Below, piece after piece: positions 1-8,590 of a stretch of DNA of 10,868 nucleotides. Under the pieces are notes generated by a model. That model made no database searches. It was not told the origin of the DNA and saw only the letters and a list, made by a program, of their open reading frames with translations. Both the position numbers and the translations under genes were made by a program. This DNA comes from Burkholderiaceae bacterium (GTDB lineage Bacteria; Pseudomonadota; Gammaproteobacteria; Burkholderiales; Burkholderiaceae_C): the NCBI GenBank assembly GCA_017853735.1, contig JAFMJA010000069.1, forward strand, positions 1 through 10,868, in the 5' to 3' direction. How positions within the stretch are numbered: position 1 is the first letter of the stretch; every line of letters starts with the position of its first letter.

Positions 1-1952
<1,952 letters not shown>

Positions 1953-1956
<4 letters not shown>

Positions 1957-2636
1957 GCCAAGCACTGGCGCCCGGCCTGCGGGCTGGGTTGTCCGGGCTG
2001 GGCCTGTCATTGACCGAGCGGCAAGTCGGACAGTTGCTGGACTTTCTGGGCCTGATCCAGAAATGGAACCGGGTCTACAACCTGACTGCCTTGCGCGACC
2101 CCGAAGACATGTTGACCCACCATTTGCTGGACAGCCTGGCGGTGATCGGGCCCTTGCGTGAGCAATTGGCGGGGCGGCAACCGGCCGATGGCCATGGTTT
2201 TCGACTGCTGGATGTGGGCTCTGGCGCCGGCCTGCCGGGCGTGGTCATTGCCATATGCTGCCCAGACATTGCGGTGACCTGTGTGGACGCTGTCGCCAAG
2301 AAGGCGACCTTTGTCCAGCAGGTGGCGATCACGCTGGGGCTAGGCAATCTCCAGGGTTTGCACGCCCGGGTGGAGCGCCTGGAGGAGTGCTTTGATGTGA
2401 TCAGCTCGCGTGCCTTTGCCGCCCTGGGCGACTTCACTGCCTGGTCGCGCGCTGCGCTGGCGCCCTCGGGCATCTGGCTGGCCATGAAGGGCCGGCGGCC
2501 CGATACCGAGTTGGCCGACCTGCCCCCGGGCGTGCAGGCGTTTCACGTGGAACAACTGCAGGTGCCGGGACTGGAGGCTGAGCGCTGCCTGATCTGGCTC
2601 AAAACCCTGTCGGGTGAGCTCAAACCCGGCCCGTAA
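1953..2636 (+). CDS. rsmG: RsmG (GidB), 16S rRNA (guanine-527-N7)-methyltransferase
   Basis: This SAM-dependent methyltransferase makes m7G527 in the 530 loop of 16S rRNA. In several bacteria its loss gives low-level streptomycin resistance. The 227-residue product is close to the usual 205-220. The family segment KWNRVYNLT is at residues 37-45 and is followed by HHLLDSL. The Rossmann SAM motif LLDVGSGAGLPG is at 85-96, the acidic VDA at the end of strand 2 is at 111-113, and SSRAFA is at 151-156. The start ATG overlaps the mnmG stop (ATGA, 1953-1956), so translation is probably coupled. The mnmG-rsmG pair is conserved in many bacteria and often lies next to parAB. A variant parS site near the 3' end encodes residues 197-201, FHVEQ. 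The next gene starts 79 bases after the stop. Confidence 0.96.
2539..2554. promoter_or_regulatory. parS: parS-like site 3, variant right arm (inside rsmG)
   Basis: CGTTTCACGTGGAACA matches 14 of 16 bases of TGTTTCACGTGAAACA. The mismatches are the first base and an A-to-G change in the right arm. That right-arm form (GTGGAAC) is also seen in the known Pseudomonas parS variant TGTTCCACGTGGAACA, so the site looks like a hybrid of two accepted half-sites. It is read in a different codon phase from sites 1 and 2 (F-H-V-E-Q). It sits about 0.8 kb upstream of parA. ParB affinity may be lower than at sites 1 and 2. Confidence 0.72.
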
Positions 2637-2715
2637 CCCTTGGCGGGCGGCGCCTGGCAGATTCCTGCCTTACACTCCGGTGCTCCGCGCAAGTTTTCCA
2701 ACCTCTGATTCCCGC

Positions 2716-3330
2716 ATGTTTGGTGTTGCTGACTATGGTGCTTTTGTCGCCGCTGTCATCATTTTTCTGCTGATTCCCGGCCCTGGCAATCTGGCCCTCA
2801 TCACCTCCACCGGCAAGGGCGGGGTGGTGGGTGGGCTGGCGGCCACCCTGGGCATCATTGCCGGCGACCAGGTCCTGATGTGGGCGGCAGTCGCTGGTGT
2901 GGCCGCATTGTTGCTGGCTTCGCCTACCGCCTTCGTGGCAGTTCAGTGGCTGGGCGCGGTGTACCTGGCCTGGCTGGGGCTGCGGATGTTGCTGGCCAAG
3001 CCGGGATCCGCGCCTGTATTGAATATCCGGGCCGGCCACTACTTTCGCCAGTCGATGATGATCACCCTGCTCAACCCCAAGGCCATTGTGTTTTACATGG
3101 CTTTTTTCCCGCTCTTTGTCGATCCGGCCCGGCATCGGGGGCTGCTGACCTTTGCGGTGATGGCGGTGACGATTGCGGCGCTTACCTTTCTCTATGGCCT
3201 GGCTGCCACCGTGATCACCCACCGCCTGGCGGCACGCCTGCATGCCAGCCCGCTGATCGGTAGGGTGCTGGAGAAGCTGGCTGGCCTGTGCCTGATTGGG
3301 TTTGGCCTGCGGCTGGCTTTGACAAAATAA
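2716..3330 (+). CDS. LysE/RhtB-family amino-acid exporter
   Basis: This is an inner-membrane protein of the LysE superfamily, whose characterised members export amino acids such as lysine, homoserine or threonine. The substrate cannot be read from this sequence. The product is 204 residues, the normal family length. The N-terminal signature IPGPGN (residues 20-25) ends the first membrane segment, and the second conserved motif NPKA is at 120-123, following an amphipathic linker. About six hydrophobic segments are visible. I chose the ATG at 2716 because MFGVADYGAF places the first helix correctly. An in-frame ATG at 2614 would add 34 polar, unconserved residues overlapping rsmG. No clear Shine-Dalgarno precedes 2716, so initiation may be weak or coupled. 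The stop lies 13 bases before the parA start, so the two genes are likely cotranscribed although their functions seem unrelated. Confidence 0.88.
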   Translation: MFGVADYGAFVAAVIIFLLIPGPGNLALITSTGKGGVVGGLAATLGIIAGDQVLMWAAVAGVAALLLASPTAFVAVQWLGAVYLAWLGLRMLLAKPGSAPVLNIRAGHYFRQSMMITLLNPKAIVFYMAFFPLFVDPARHRGLLTFAVMAVTIAALTFLYGLAATVITHRLAARLHASPLIGRVLEKLAGLCLIGFGLRLALTK

Positions 3331-3343
3331 AGGGTATCTGCTG

Positions 3344-4129
3344 ATGGCAAAAATTTTCTGTGTGGCCAATCAAAAGGGGGGTGTGGGCAAGACCACCACC
3401 ACCGTGAATCTGGCCGCCGGCCTGGCCAGCATTGGCCAACGTGTGCTGATGGTCGACCTCGACCCGCAAGGCAATGCCACCATGGGTTCGGGGCTGGACA
3501 AGCGCCAGCTGGCTCTCAGCGTCTACGATGTGTTGCTCGAGTCGGCCTCGATTGCCGAGGCGCGCGCCCAAAGCGACAAGCTGGTCGAGGCGGGGCTGAG
3601 CTACGACATCCTGGGCTCCAACCGGGAGCTGGCTGGCGCCGAGGTGGAGCTGGTCGAGGTGGAACGGCGCGAGCGCCGGCTAAAGCAGGCCTTGGCCGAG
3701 GTGGACGGTGATTACGATTTTGTGCTGATTGACTGTCCGCCGTCACTGTCGATGCTCACCCTCAATGGCCTGTGCAGCGCGCATGGGGTGATTGTGCCGA
3801 TGCAGTGTGAGTACTTTGCCCTGGAGGGCCTGACCGATCTGGTCAATACCATTAAGCAGGTGCATGCCAATTTGAACCGTGACCTGCAAATCATCGGCCT
3901 GCTCAGGGTGATGTTTGACCCACGTATCACCCTGCAGCAACAGGTGAGTGACCAGTTAAAAAGTCACTTTGGCGACAAAGTCTTCAATACGGTCATTCCG
4001 CGCAATGTGCGCCTGGCAGAAGCGCCGAGTTATGGCTTGCCCGGAGTGGTGTTTGATCCCTCCTCGCGTGGTGCGCAAGCCTATCTGAGCTTTGCGCAAG
4101 AAATGGTGGAGCGCATCAAGCGAATGTAA
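3344..4129 (+). CDS. parA: ParA (Soj-type) chromosome-partitioning ATPase
   Basis: This Walker-type ATPase dimerises with ATP, binds DNA nonspecifically and moves ParB-parS complexes (the origin region) as ParB stimulates its hydrolysis. The product is 261 residues with no N-terminal DNA-binding extension, which marks the short, chromosomal Soj type rather than the longer P1-plasmid type. The deviant Walker A motif KGGVGKTTTT is at residues 11-20 with both lysines (K11, K16) present. The A' segment DLDPQGN is at 38-44 and Walker B, LIDCPP, ends at 133 with D130. The C-terminal IPRNVRLAEAPSYG segment is typical of the family. An AGGG at 3331-3334 sits 9 bases before the ATG and touches the stop of the preceding exporter gene. 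parB follows after one intervening hydrolase gene. Confidence 0.97.
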   Translation: MAKIFCVANQKGGVGKTTTTVNLAAGLASIGQRVLMVDLDPQGNATMGSGLDKRQLALSVYDVLLESASIAEARAQSDKLVEAGLSYDILGSNRELAGAEVELVEVERRERRLKQALAEVDGDYDFVLIDCPPSLSMLTLNGLCSAHGVIVPMQCEYFALEGLTDLVNTIKQVHANLNRDLQIIGLLRVMFDPRITLQQQVSDQLKSHFGDKVFNTVIPRNVRLAEAPSYGLPGVVFDPSSRGAQAYLSFAQEMVERIKRM

Positions 4130-4133
4130 GACG

Positions 4134-4157
4134 GGCGCAGCCTCAGAACGCTGCGCC
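4134..4157 (+). other. Intra-operon hairpin between parA and the hydrolase gene
   Basis: GGCGCAG (4134-4140) and CTGCGCC (4151-4157) form a perfect 7-bp stem with a 10-base loop, starting 4 bases after the parA stop. No T-tract follows, so it is not a convincing intrinsic terminator. The right arm overlaps a second palindrome, GCGCCGGCGC (4153-4162), only 4 bases before the next start codon. The structure could tune mRNA decay or translation of the downstream gene, but that is inference. Confidence 0.4.
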
Positions 4158-4166
4158 GGCGCAACC

Positions 4167-4709
4167 ATGAAATCAGCAAATGTTTTGATCCTTCCGGGTT
4201 GGCACAACTCCGGCCCCGCGCATTGGCAGAGCCGCTGGGAGTTGGCCCATGGCTACACCCGGGTGAACCAACACGACTGGTCGCGCCCACTGCGGGGGGA
4301 CTGGCAAATCCAGCTGGAGGAGGCCATCCTGCGCTGTGATGAGCGCGTGGTCCTGGTGGCACACAGCCTGGGTGTGATTCTGGTGGCCGCCTGGGCGGCG
4401 CACTCCCGCAATGTTCATCGTGTCAAAGGCGCACTGTTGGTGGCACCGGGTGATGTGGCGCGCGAAGAAACCCGCGCCGTACTGCCCAGCTGGTGGCCGA
4501 TTGAGCGCCAGCCGCTGCCCTTTACCAGCATTCTGGTGGCCAGTCGCAACGACACGCGCTGCCACTTCAACCTGGCAGCCGCACTGGCCAAAGACTGGCA
4601 GGCGCAACTGGTCGATCTGGGCAGCGCCGGCCATATCAATGCTGAATCAGGTCTGGAGGATTGGCCCCAGGGAAAGCAACTTTTGCAGCAGCTCATGCAA
4701 TTGGATTGA
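4167..4709 (+). CDS. RBBP9/YdeN-type serine hydrolase (alpha/beta hydrolase) within the par operon
   Basis: This small alpha/beta hydrolase of the Ser_hydrolase (RBBP9/YdeN) family is 180 residues long, the usual family size. Its natural substrate is unknown. The strand-1 motif LPGWHNSGPAHWQ (residues 9-21) is a family hallmark. The putative triad is complete: nucleophile S67 in VAHSLG, acid D129 in SRND and base H156 in SAGHIN. No signal peptide is visible, so it should be cytoplasmic. I chose the ATG at 4167 because it puts the first beta strand (NVLILPG) at the N-terminus. An in-frame ATG at 4092 would add 25 residues inside parA. The gene starts 37 bases after parA and ends directly before a candidate parB start (TGAATG), so it is almost certainly cotranscribed with the par genes. 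No partitioning role is known for this family. Confidence 0.88.
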   Translation: MKSANVLILPGWHNSGPAHWQSRWELAHGYTRVNQHDWSRPLRGDWQIQLEEAILRCDERVVLVAHSLGVILVAAWAAHSRNVHRVKGALLVAPGDVAREETRAVLPSWWPIERQPLPFTSILVASRNDTRCHFNLAAALAKDWQAQLVDLGSAGHINAESGLEDWPQGKQLLQQLMQLD

Positions 4710-4714
4710 ATGAA

Positions 4715-4721
4715 AGAAGAG
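4715..4721 (+). promoter_or_regulatory. Ribosome binding site deciding the parB start
   Basis: The purine run AGAAGAG lies 6 bases before the ATG at 4728, a good Shine-Dalgarno position. The alternative in-frame ATG at 4710, which directly abuts the preceding stop, has no comparable motif upstream. The start at 4728 also gives the N-terminus MVTKKPKGLGRGLEALLG, typical for ParB, so it is preferred. Confidence 0.6.
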
Positions 4722-4727
4722 AAAACT

Positions 4728-5651
4728 ATGGTGACCAAAAAACCCAAAGGGCTAGGACGTGGACTGGAGGCCTTGCTCGGACCCAAGGTGTTGGAGGCAG
4801 AGGCAACATCAGCCAGCAGCCCGGGCCAGCCGGCCAGCCTGCTGCTGAGCGACCTGATGCCCGGCATCTATCAGCCACGCACCCGAATGGATGAGGGCGC
4901 GCTGTACGAGCTGGCCGAATCGATCAAGTCTCAAGGCATCATGCAGCCTATCCTTGTGCGCCGCCTGAGCGAAGGCCCCAATCAGGGCAAGTATGAAATC
5001 ATTGCGGGGGAGCGTCGTTTCCGTGCGGCCAAGCTGGCCGGGCTGGACAGCGTGCCGGTGCTGGTGCGTGATGTGCCCAACGAGGCCGCCGCCGCCATGG
5101 CATTGATTGAAAACATCCAGCGGGAAAACCTGAACCCGCTGGAAGAAGCGCAAGGCCTGCAAAGGCTGATCCGAGATTTTGGACTGACGCATGAACAGGC
5201 CGCGCAGGCGGTGGGCCGCTCGCGCAGCGCGGCCTCCAACCTCTTGCGCCTGCTCAATCTGGCCGACCCGGTGCAGACCATGTTGATGGCCGGCGACCTG
5301 GATATGGGCCATGCCCGCGCCCTGCTGGCGCTGGAGCGGGCGGCGCAGATCACTGCAGCCAATCAGATCAGCGCCAAAATGATGTCGGTGCGCGAGGCCG
5401 AGCGGCTGGTCAAAAAGCTGAGCGCCGAGTTCACCCTGACCCCACAAAAACCCAAGAAGGAAAAGTCTCGTGACTTGCGACGGGTGGAGGAGGAGCTGTC
5501 AGACCTGCTGGCCGCTGCAGTGGAGGTGCGCTTGAAAAAACGCGTCAAGCGCTCCGGCCGCATTGAAGACATGGGTGAGCTGAGCATCCAGTTTGGCTCG
5601 CTGGAGGAGCTCAACGGCCTGATCGATCGCCTGCGTGGTCGAAGCACCTGA
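4728..5651 (+). CDS. parB: ParB (Spo0J-type) chromosome-partitioning protein, CTP-dependent clamp
   Basis: ParB binds parS, hydrolyses CTP, slides and spreads on flanking DNA and activates ParA. The 307-residue product has the whole family layout. The N-terminal KGLGRGLEALLG (7-18) is the segment that stimulates the ParA ATPase. The CTP-binding ParB/Srx domain spans roughly 37-135, with GERRFR at 94-99 and ENIQRENL at 128-135. The helix-turn-helix that reads parS is at about 153-178 (LTHEQAAQAVGRSRSAASNL). A lysine-rich linker (240-248) leads to the C-terminal dimerisation domain, about 249-303. An upstream ATG at 4710 would add six residues. Three parS-like sites lie 2.2-3.3 kb upstream in mnmG and rsmG, making this a self-contained parABS locus. 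Confidence 0.97.
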   Translation: MVTKKPKGLGRGLEALLGPKVLEAEATSASSPGQPASLLLSDLMPGIYQPRTRMDEGALYELAESIKSQGIMQPILVRRLSEGPNQGKYEIIAGERRFRAAKLAGLDSVPVLVRDVPNEAAAAMALIENIQRENLNPLEEAQGLQRLIRDFGLTHEQAAQAVGRSRSAASNLLRLLNLADPVQTMLMAGDLDMGHARALLALERAAQITAANQISAKMMSVREAERLVKKLSAEFTLTPQKPKKEKSRDLRRVEEELSDLLAAAVEVRLKKRVKRSGRIEDMGELSIQFGSLEELNGLIDRLRGRST

Positions 5652-5658
5652 GCGCGCC

Positions 5659-6492
5659 ATGACGCGACGCAAGCTGGCGCTGTTGACCGGGCTGGCCTTG
5701 CTCGCGTTTGCTGGCAACTCCCTGCTCTGTCGGGCGGCCTTGCGTGAGTCGCAGATCGATGCGGCCAGCTTCACGGCGATGCGCCTGTGCTCCGGTGCGC
5801 TGGTGTTGTACTTGCTGGTGCGTGCCCGTCCAGGATTGCCCGCAGGCCAAGGCAGCTGGGCATCGGCGCTGGCGCTGTTTGCCTATGCAGCTGCGTTTTC
5901 CTTTGCCTATCTCAGCCTACCCGCGGGCACGGGCGCCTTGCTCTTGTTTGGCGCGGTCCAGGCCAGCATGATTGCCTGGGGCTATATCAAGGGCGAGCGC
6001 TTGCGCGGACTTCAACTGGCCGGACTGACCCTGGCCATTGGCGGCCTGGTCGGGCTGCTGCTGCCGGGCCTGTCCGCCCCGCCCCTGGTGGGCTCGCTCT
6101 TGATGATCGGCGCAGGGGTGGCCTGGGGCGCCTATTCCCTGCGCGGCAAGGGGGCAGGCGATCCGACCCGTGTGACCGCAGGCAATTTCCTGCGCACCGT
6201 ACCCATGGCCCTGCTGCTTTCTGCGCTGACCCTGAGCCAGGCCCGGGTCGATGCGGCCGGCACGGCCTATGCGGTGGCCTCGGGCGCCATCACCTCAGGC
6301 CTTGGTTATGCGCTCTGGTATGGCGCGCTGCCTGCATTGCGTTCGAGCACGGCGGCCACCTTGCAACTGAGTGTGCCGGTGATTGCTGCTGTGGGCGGCA
6401 TTGTGCTATTGGGCGAGCCGCCCACCCTGCGCCTGTTGCTGGCCGCCCTGGCCATTTTGGGCGGCATCGGGCTGGTGATCCGATCGCGATGA
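5659..6492 (+). CDS. DMT-superfamily (EamA-type) inner-membrane transporter
   Basis: The 277-residue product is hydrophobic almost throughout, with about ten predicted membrane helices arranged as two tandem EamA-like halves (roughly 1-136 and 146-276). This is the layout of drug/metabolite transporters that export amino acids or other metabolites. The substrate cannot be assigned. The first helix begins at LALLTGLALLAFAGNSLLC. The second half ends with the typical pattern of a last loop carrying GEPP followed by a final helix. The ATG at 5659 follows the parB stop by 7 bases. A GTG at 5635 inside parB would add eight residues with no visible advantage. No strong Shine-Dalgarno is seen, so translational coupling to parB is plausible. 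The gene ends in a GC-rich hairpin and is convergent with the oxidase gene. Confidence 0.85.
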   Translation: MTRRKLALLTGLALLAFAGNSLLCRAALRESQIDAASFTAMRLCSGALVLYLLVRARPGLPAGQGSWASALALFAYAAAFSFAYLSLPAGTGALLLFGAVQASMIAWGYIKGERLRGLQLAGLTLAIGGLVGLLLPGLSAPPLVGSLLMIGAGVAWGAYSLRGKGAGDPTRVTAGNFLRTVPMALLLSALTLSQARVDAAGTAYAVASGAITSGLGYALWYGALPALRSSTAATLQLSVPVIAAVGGIVLLGEPPTLRLLLAALAILGGIGLVIRSR

Positions 6493-6510
6493 GCGGGGGG
6501 CGCCCCCGCT
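6492..6510 (+). terminator. GC-rich hairpin between convergent genes, possible terminator
   Basis: AGCGGGGG (6492-6499) pairs with CCCCCGCT (6503-6510) across a 3-base loop, a perfect 8-bp stem starting at the last base of the transporter stop codon. The plus-strand sequence after it (TGTTGG) is only weakly T-rich, so it is a poor classical intrinsic terminator. It lies 10 bases past the stop of the convergent oxidase gene and might help insulate both transcripts. Confidence 0.4.
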
Positions 6511-6519
6511 TGTTGGCCT

Positions 6520-7947
6520 TTAAAGCACGAAAATTTTGCCCGGGTTCATGATGTTCTTCGGGTCGAGCGCGCGTTTGATGTTGCGCATCATCTCGACCGC
6601 ACCATCACCGGCCTCGGTGACCAGAAAATCCATCTTGTGCAGCCCCACGCCATGCTCGCCGGTGCAGGTGCCGCCCAGGCGCAGGGCGCGAGCGACCAAT
6701 GCGTGATTGAGGCGCTCTGCGGCCTCGTATTCTTGAGGCTTGGCCGGGTCAAGCAGGTAGCCAAAGTGGAAGTTGCCATCACCGACGTGGCCCACCAGAA
6801 AGTAGGGAATGCCGCTGGCTTCGGCTTCGTCCACCGAATCCAGCAGGCAGTCGGCCAGTCGGCTGATCGGCACGCAAGTGTCGGTGGAGATGGCGCGGCA
6901 GCCCGGCTTGCTCTGGATGGCGGCGAAATAGGCGTTGTGACGCGCAGTCCACAGGCGGGTGCGCTCCTCTGGCGTGCTGGCCCATTCAAAGTCCTGGCCG
7001 CCATGTTCATGAGAAATCTCCTGCACGGTTTCAGCCTGCTCCTTCACACTGGCTGGCGAGCCATGGAACTCCATCAGCAGCAGAGCCTCTTCGCGCAGAC
7101 CCAGCTTGGCATAAGCGTTGACCATGCGCACGGTGTGGTGGTCTAACAACTCCACTCGCGCAATCGGGATGCCCATCTGGATGATCTGGATGGTGGTACG
7201 TACCGCTGCCTCGATGCTGGGGAAGGAGCAGATGGCGGCCGAGATCGCTTCAGGCAGCGGGTAGAGCTTGAGGGTGATTTCAGTGATCACGCCCAGGGTG
7301 CCCTCGGAGCCGACCATCAGGCGGGTCAGGTCATAGCCCGCCGAAGACTTTTTGGCGCGGGTGCCGGTACGGATCACCTCGCCGCTGGCGGTGACCACTT
7401 CCAGTCCAAGCACGTTTTCGCGCATGGTGCCGTAACGTACCGCATTCGTGCCCGAGGCGCGGGTGGCAGACATGCCGCCGATCGAGGCATCGGCGCCTGG
7501 GTCGATCGGGAAAAACAGGCCGGTGCTCTTGATCTCTTCATTGAGCTGCTTGCGGGTGACACCGGCCTGCACCGTGACAGTGAGGTCTTCCGGGTTGACG
7601 GCCAGCACCTTGTTCATGCGCGACACATCCACGCTGATGCCACCTTGCACCGCCAGCAAATGGCCCTCCAATGAGGAGCCCACCCCAAAGGGAATGATGG
7701 GCACGTTGTGCGCGCTGGCCTGCTTGACCGCATCAGCCACATCGGCGGTGCTTTCGGCAAACACCACCGCAGCCGGTGGCGGCACGGTGGTGTAGGCGGA
7801 CTCGTCGCGCCCGTGCTGCTCGCGTACCGCTTGCGCGGTGGAGCAGCGCTCGCCAAACCGTTCCTTGAGTGCGCTGATCAGCACCGCGGGCACCTCGCGT
7901 TGGTGGACTTCGGGAATCAGATTCAAGGGGGAAGTTGGGGCGTTCAT
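6520..7947 (-). CDS. FAD-linked oxidase, D-2-hydroxyacid (D-lactate/glycolate) dehydrogenase type
   Basis: This flavoprotein of the FAD-binding type 4 (PCMH-like) family, related to LDHD and GlcD, is expected to oxidise D-lactate or another D-2-hydroxyacid to the 2-oxo acid. The electron acceptor is not visible from sequence. The 475-residue product has FAD-binding motifs PFGVGSSLEG (86-95), GADASIGGM (151-159) and GSEGTLGVITE (213-223). The C-terminal domain carries HVGDGNFH (387-394) and GEHGVG (430-435), whose histidines are typical of metal and substrate binding in these enzymes. I chose the ATG at 7945-7947 because GGAG lies 5 bases upstream and the product has normal length. A longer frame back to 8376 would read antisense through the adenosyltransferase gene. 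No iron-sulphur domain is fused. The gene diverges from the adenosyltransferase gene across 63 bases. Confidence 0.9.
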   Translation of the reverse strand: MNAPTSPLNLIPEVHQREVPAVLISALKERFGERCSTAQAVREQHGRDESAYTTVPPPAAVVFAESTADVADAVKQASAHNVPIIPFGVGSSLEGHLLAVQGGISVDVSRMNKVLAVNPEDLTVTVQAGVTRKQLNEEIKSTGLFFPIDPGADASIGGMSATRASGTNAVRYGTMRENVLGLEVVTASGEVIRTGTRAKKSSAGYDLTRLMVGSEGTLGVITEITLKLYPLPEAISAAICSFPSIEAAVRTTIQIIQMGIPIARVELLDHHTVRMVNAYAKLGLREEALLLMEFHGSPASVKEQAETVQEISHEHGGQDFEWASTPEERTRLWTARHNAYFAAIQSKPGCRAISTDTCVPISRLADCLLDSVDEAEASGIPYFLVGHVGDGNFHFGYLLDPAKPQEYEAAERLNHALVARALRLGGTCTGEHGVGLHKMDFLVTEAGDGAVEMMRNIKRALDPKNIMNPGKIFVL

Positions 7948-8010
7948 GGGATCTCCACAGGAAAGGCACAATGGCTGGATAACGCCTATTTTCCACCAAG
8001 GACAGAAACC
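7948..8010. promoter_or_regulatory. Divergent intergenic region, oxidase gene versus cobalamin adenosyltransferase gene
   Basis: This 63-base gap between divergent start codons must hold the start signals of both genes. Clear Shine-Dalgarno motifs are visible: AAGGA at 7998-8002 for the plus gene and GGAG (minus strand, 7953-7956) for the oxidase. I see no convincing -35/-10 pair and no cobalamin riboswitch, for which the space is too small. A CACAAT at about 7967-7972 might be a -10 for the plus gene, but this is weak. Confidence 0.4.
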
Positions 8011-8586
8011 ATGGGAAACCGCCTGACACAAATTGCCACCCGCACCGGAGACGATGGCAGCACCAGCCTGGGCGACAACACCCGGGTGCCCAAGCACAGC
8101 CAGCGGGTCCATGCCATGGGCGAGGTGGATGAGCTCAATTCGCACATTGGCCTGTTGCTGTGCGAGGAGATGCCCCAAGCGGTGCGCGAGCTGCTGGTGG
8201 AGGTCCAGCACCAGCTGTTCAATCTGGGCGGCGAGCTGTCCATCCCGGGCTTTGAGCTGCTCAAGCCCGACGCGGTGCTGGCGCTGGACCAGGCGCTGGA
8301 AAACCACAATGCTGCGCTGCCCCGTCTCAAGGAATTCATATTGCCAGCAGGCACCCGGGCGGCCGCCCAGGCGCATGTCTGCCGCACGGTGGCGCGGCGC
8401 GCCGAACGTGCGGTGGTGGCCCTGGGGCTGGCTGAAACTTTACGTGAAGCGCCACGCCAGTACCTGAACCGGCTGAGCGACCTGATGTTTGTGCTGGCGC
8501 GCGTGCTCAATCGCATGCACGGCGGCGACGATGTCTACTGGAACAGCGAGCGCATAAAGCGCGACACAGACTCGGACGCCGCCTAA
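8011..8586 (+). CDS. PduO-type ATP:cob(I)alamin adenosyltransferase
   Basis: This enzyme transfers the adenosyl group of ATP to cob(I)alamin to form adenosylcobalamin, the cofactor of enzymes such as methylmalonyl-CoA mutase. The 191-residue product is typical of the trimeric PduO/MMAB family. The N-terminal ATP-binding loop TRTGDDGSTSLGD is at residues 10-22 and GEVDELNSHIG at 37-47. The helix VARRAERAVVAL (127-138) carries the conserved Arg and Glu. YLNRLSDLMFVLAR (151-164) is the C-terminal signature. The ATG at 8011 follows AAGGA by 8 bases and begins directly before the ATP loop. Longer in-frame starts lie inside the oppositely oriented oxidase gene. It is unrelated to CobA/BtuR-type enzymes. 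No other cobalamin gene is in the window. Its stop is 4 bases from the alr stop. Confidence 0.94.
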   Translation: MGNRLTQIATRTGDDGSTSLGDNTRVPKHSQRVHAMGEVDELNSHIGLLLCEEMPQAVRELLVEVQHQLFNLGGELSIPGFELLKPDAVLALDQALENHNAALPRLKEFILPAGTRAAAQAHVCRTVARRAERAVVALGLAETLREAPRQYLNRLSDLMFVLARVLNRMHGGDDVYWNSERIKRDTDSDAA

Positions 8587-8590
8587 AGCC

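Noticed and set aside
2640..2676. Possible promoter (TACACT at 2671) before the exporter gene
   Set aside because: No matching -35 at suitable spacing; too weak to list as a feature.
2620..3369. Long minus-strand open frame opposite the exporter gene
   Set aside because: Gln/His/Arg-rich shadow product with no recognisable domain, fully overlapping a well-supported LysE-family gene.
7948..8376. N-terminal extension of the oxidase frame upstream of 7947
   Set aside because: It reads antisense through the adenosyltransferase gene, gives unconserved sequence, and the ATG at 7947 has a good GGAG site.
8436..8451. parS-like string around TTTACGTGAAGC in the adenosyltransferase gene
   Set aside because: Only about 10 of 16 bases match the consensus and the central CACGTG is broken, so it is within chance similarity.
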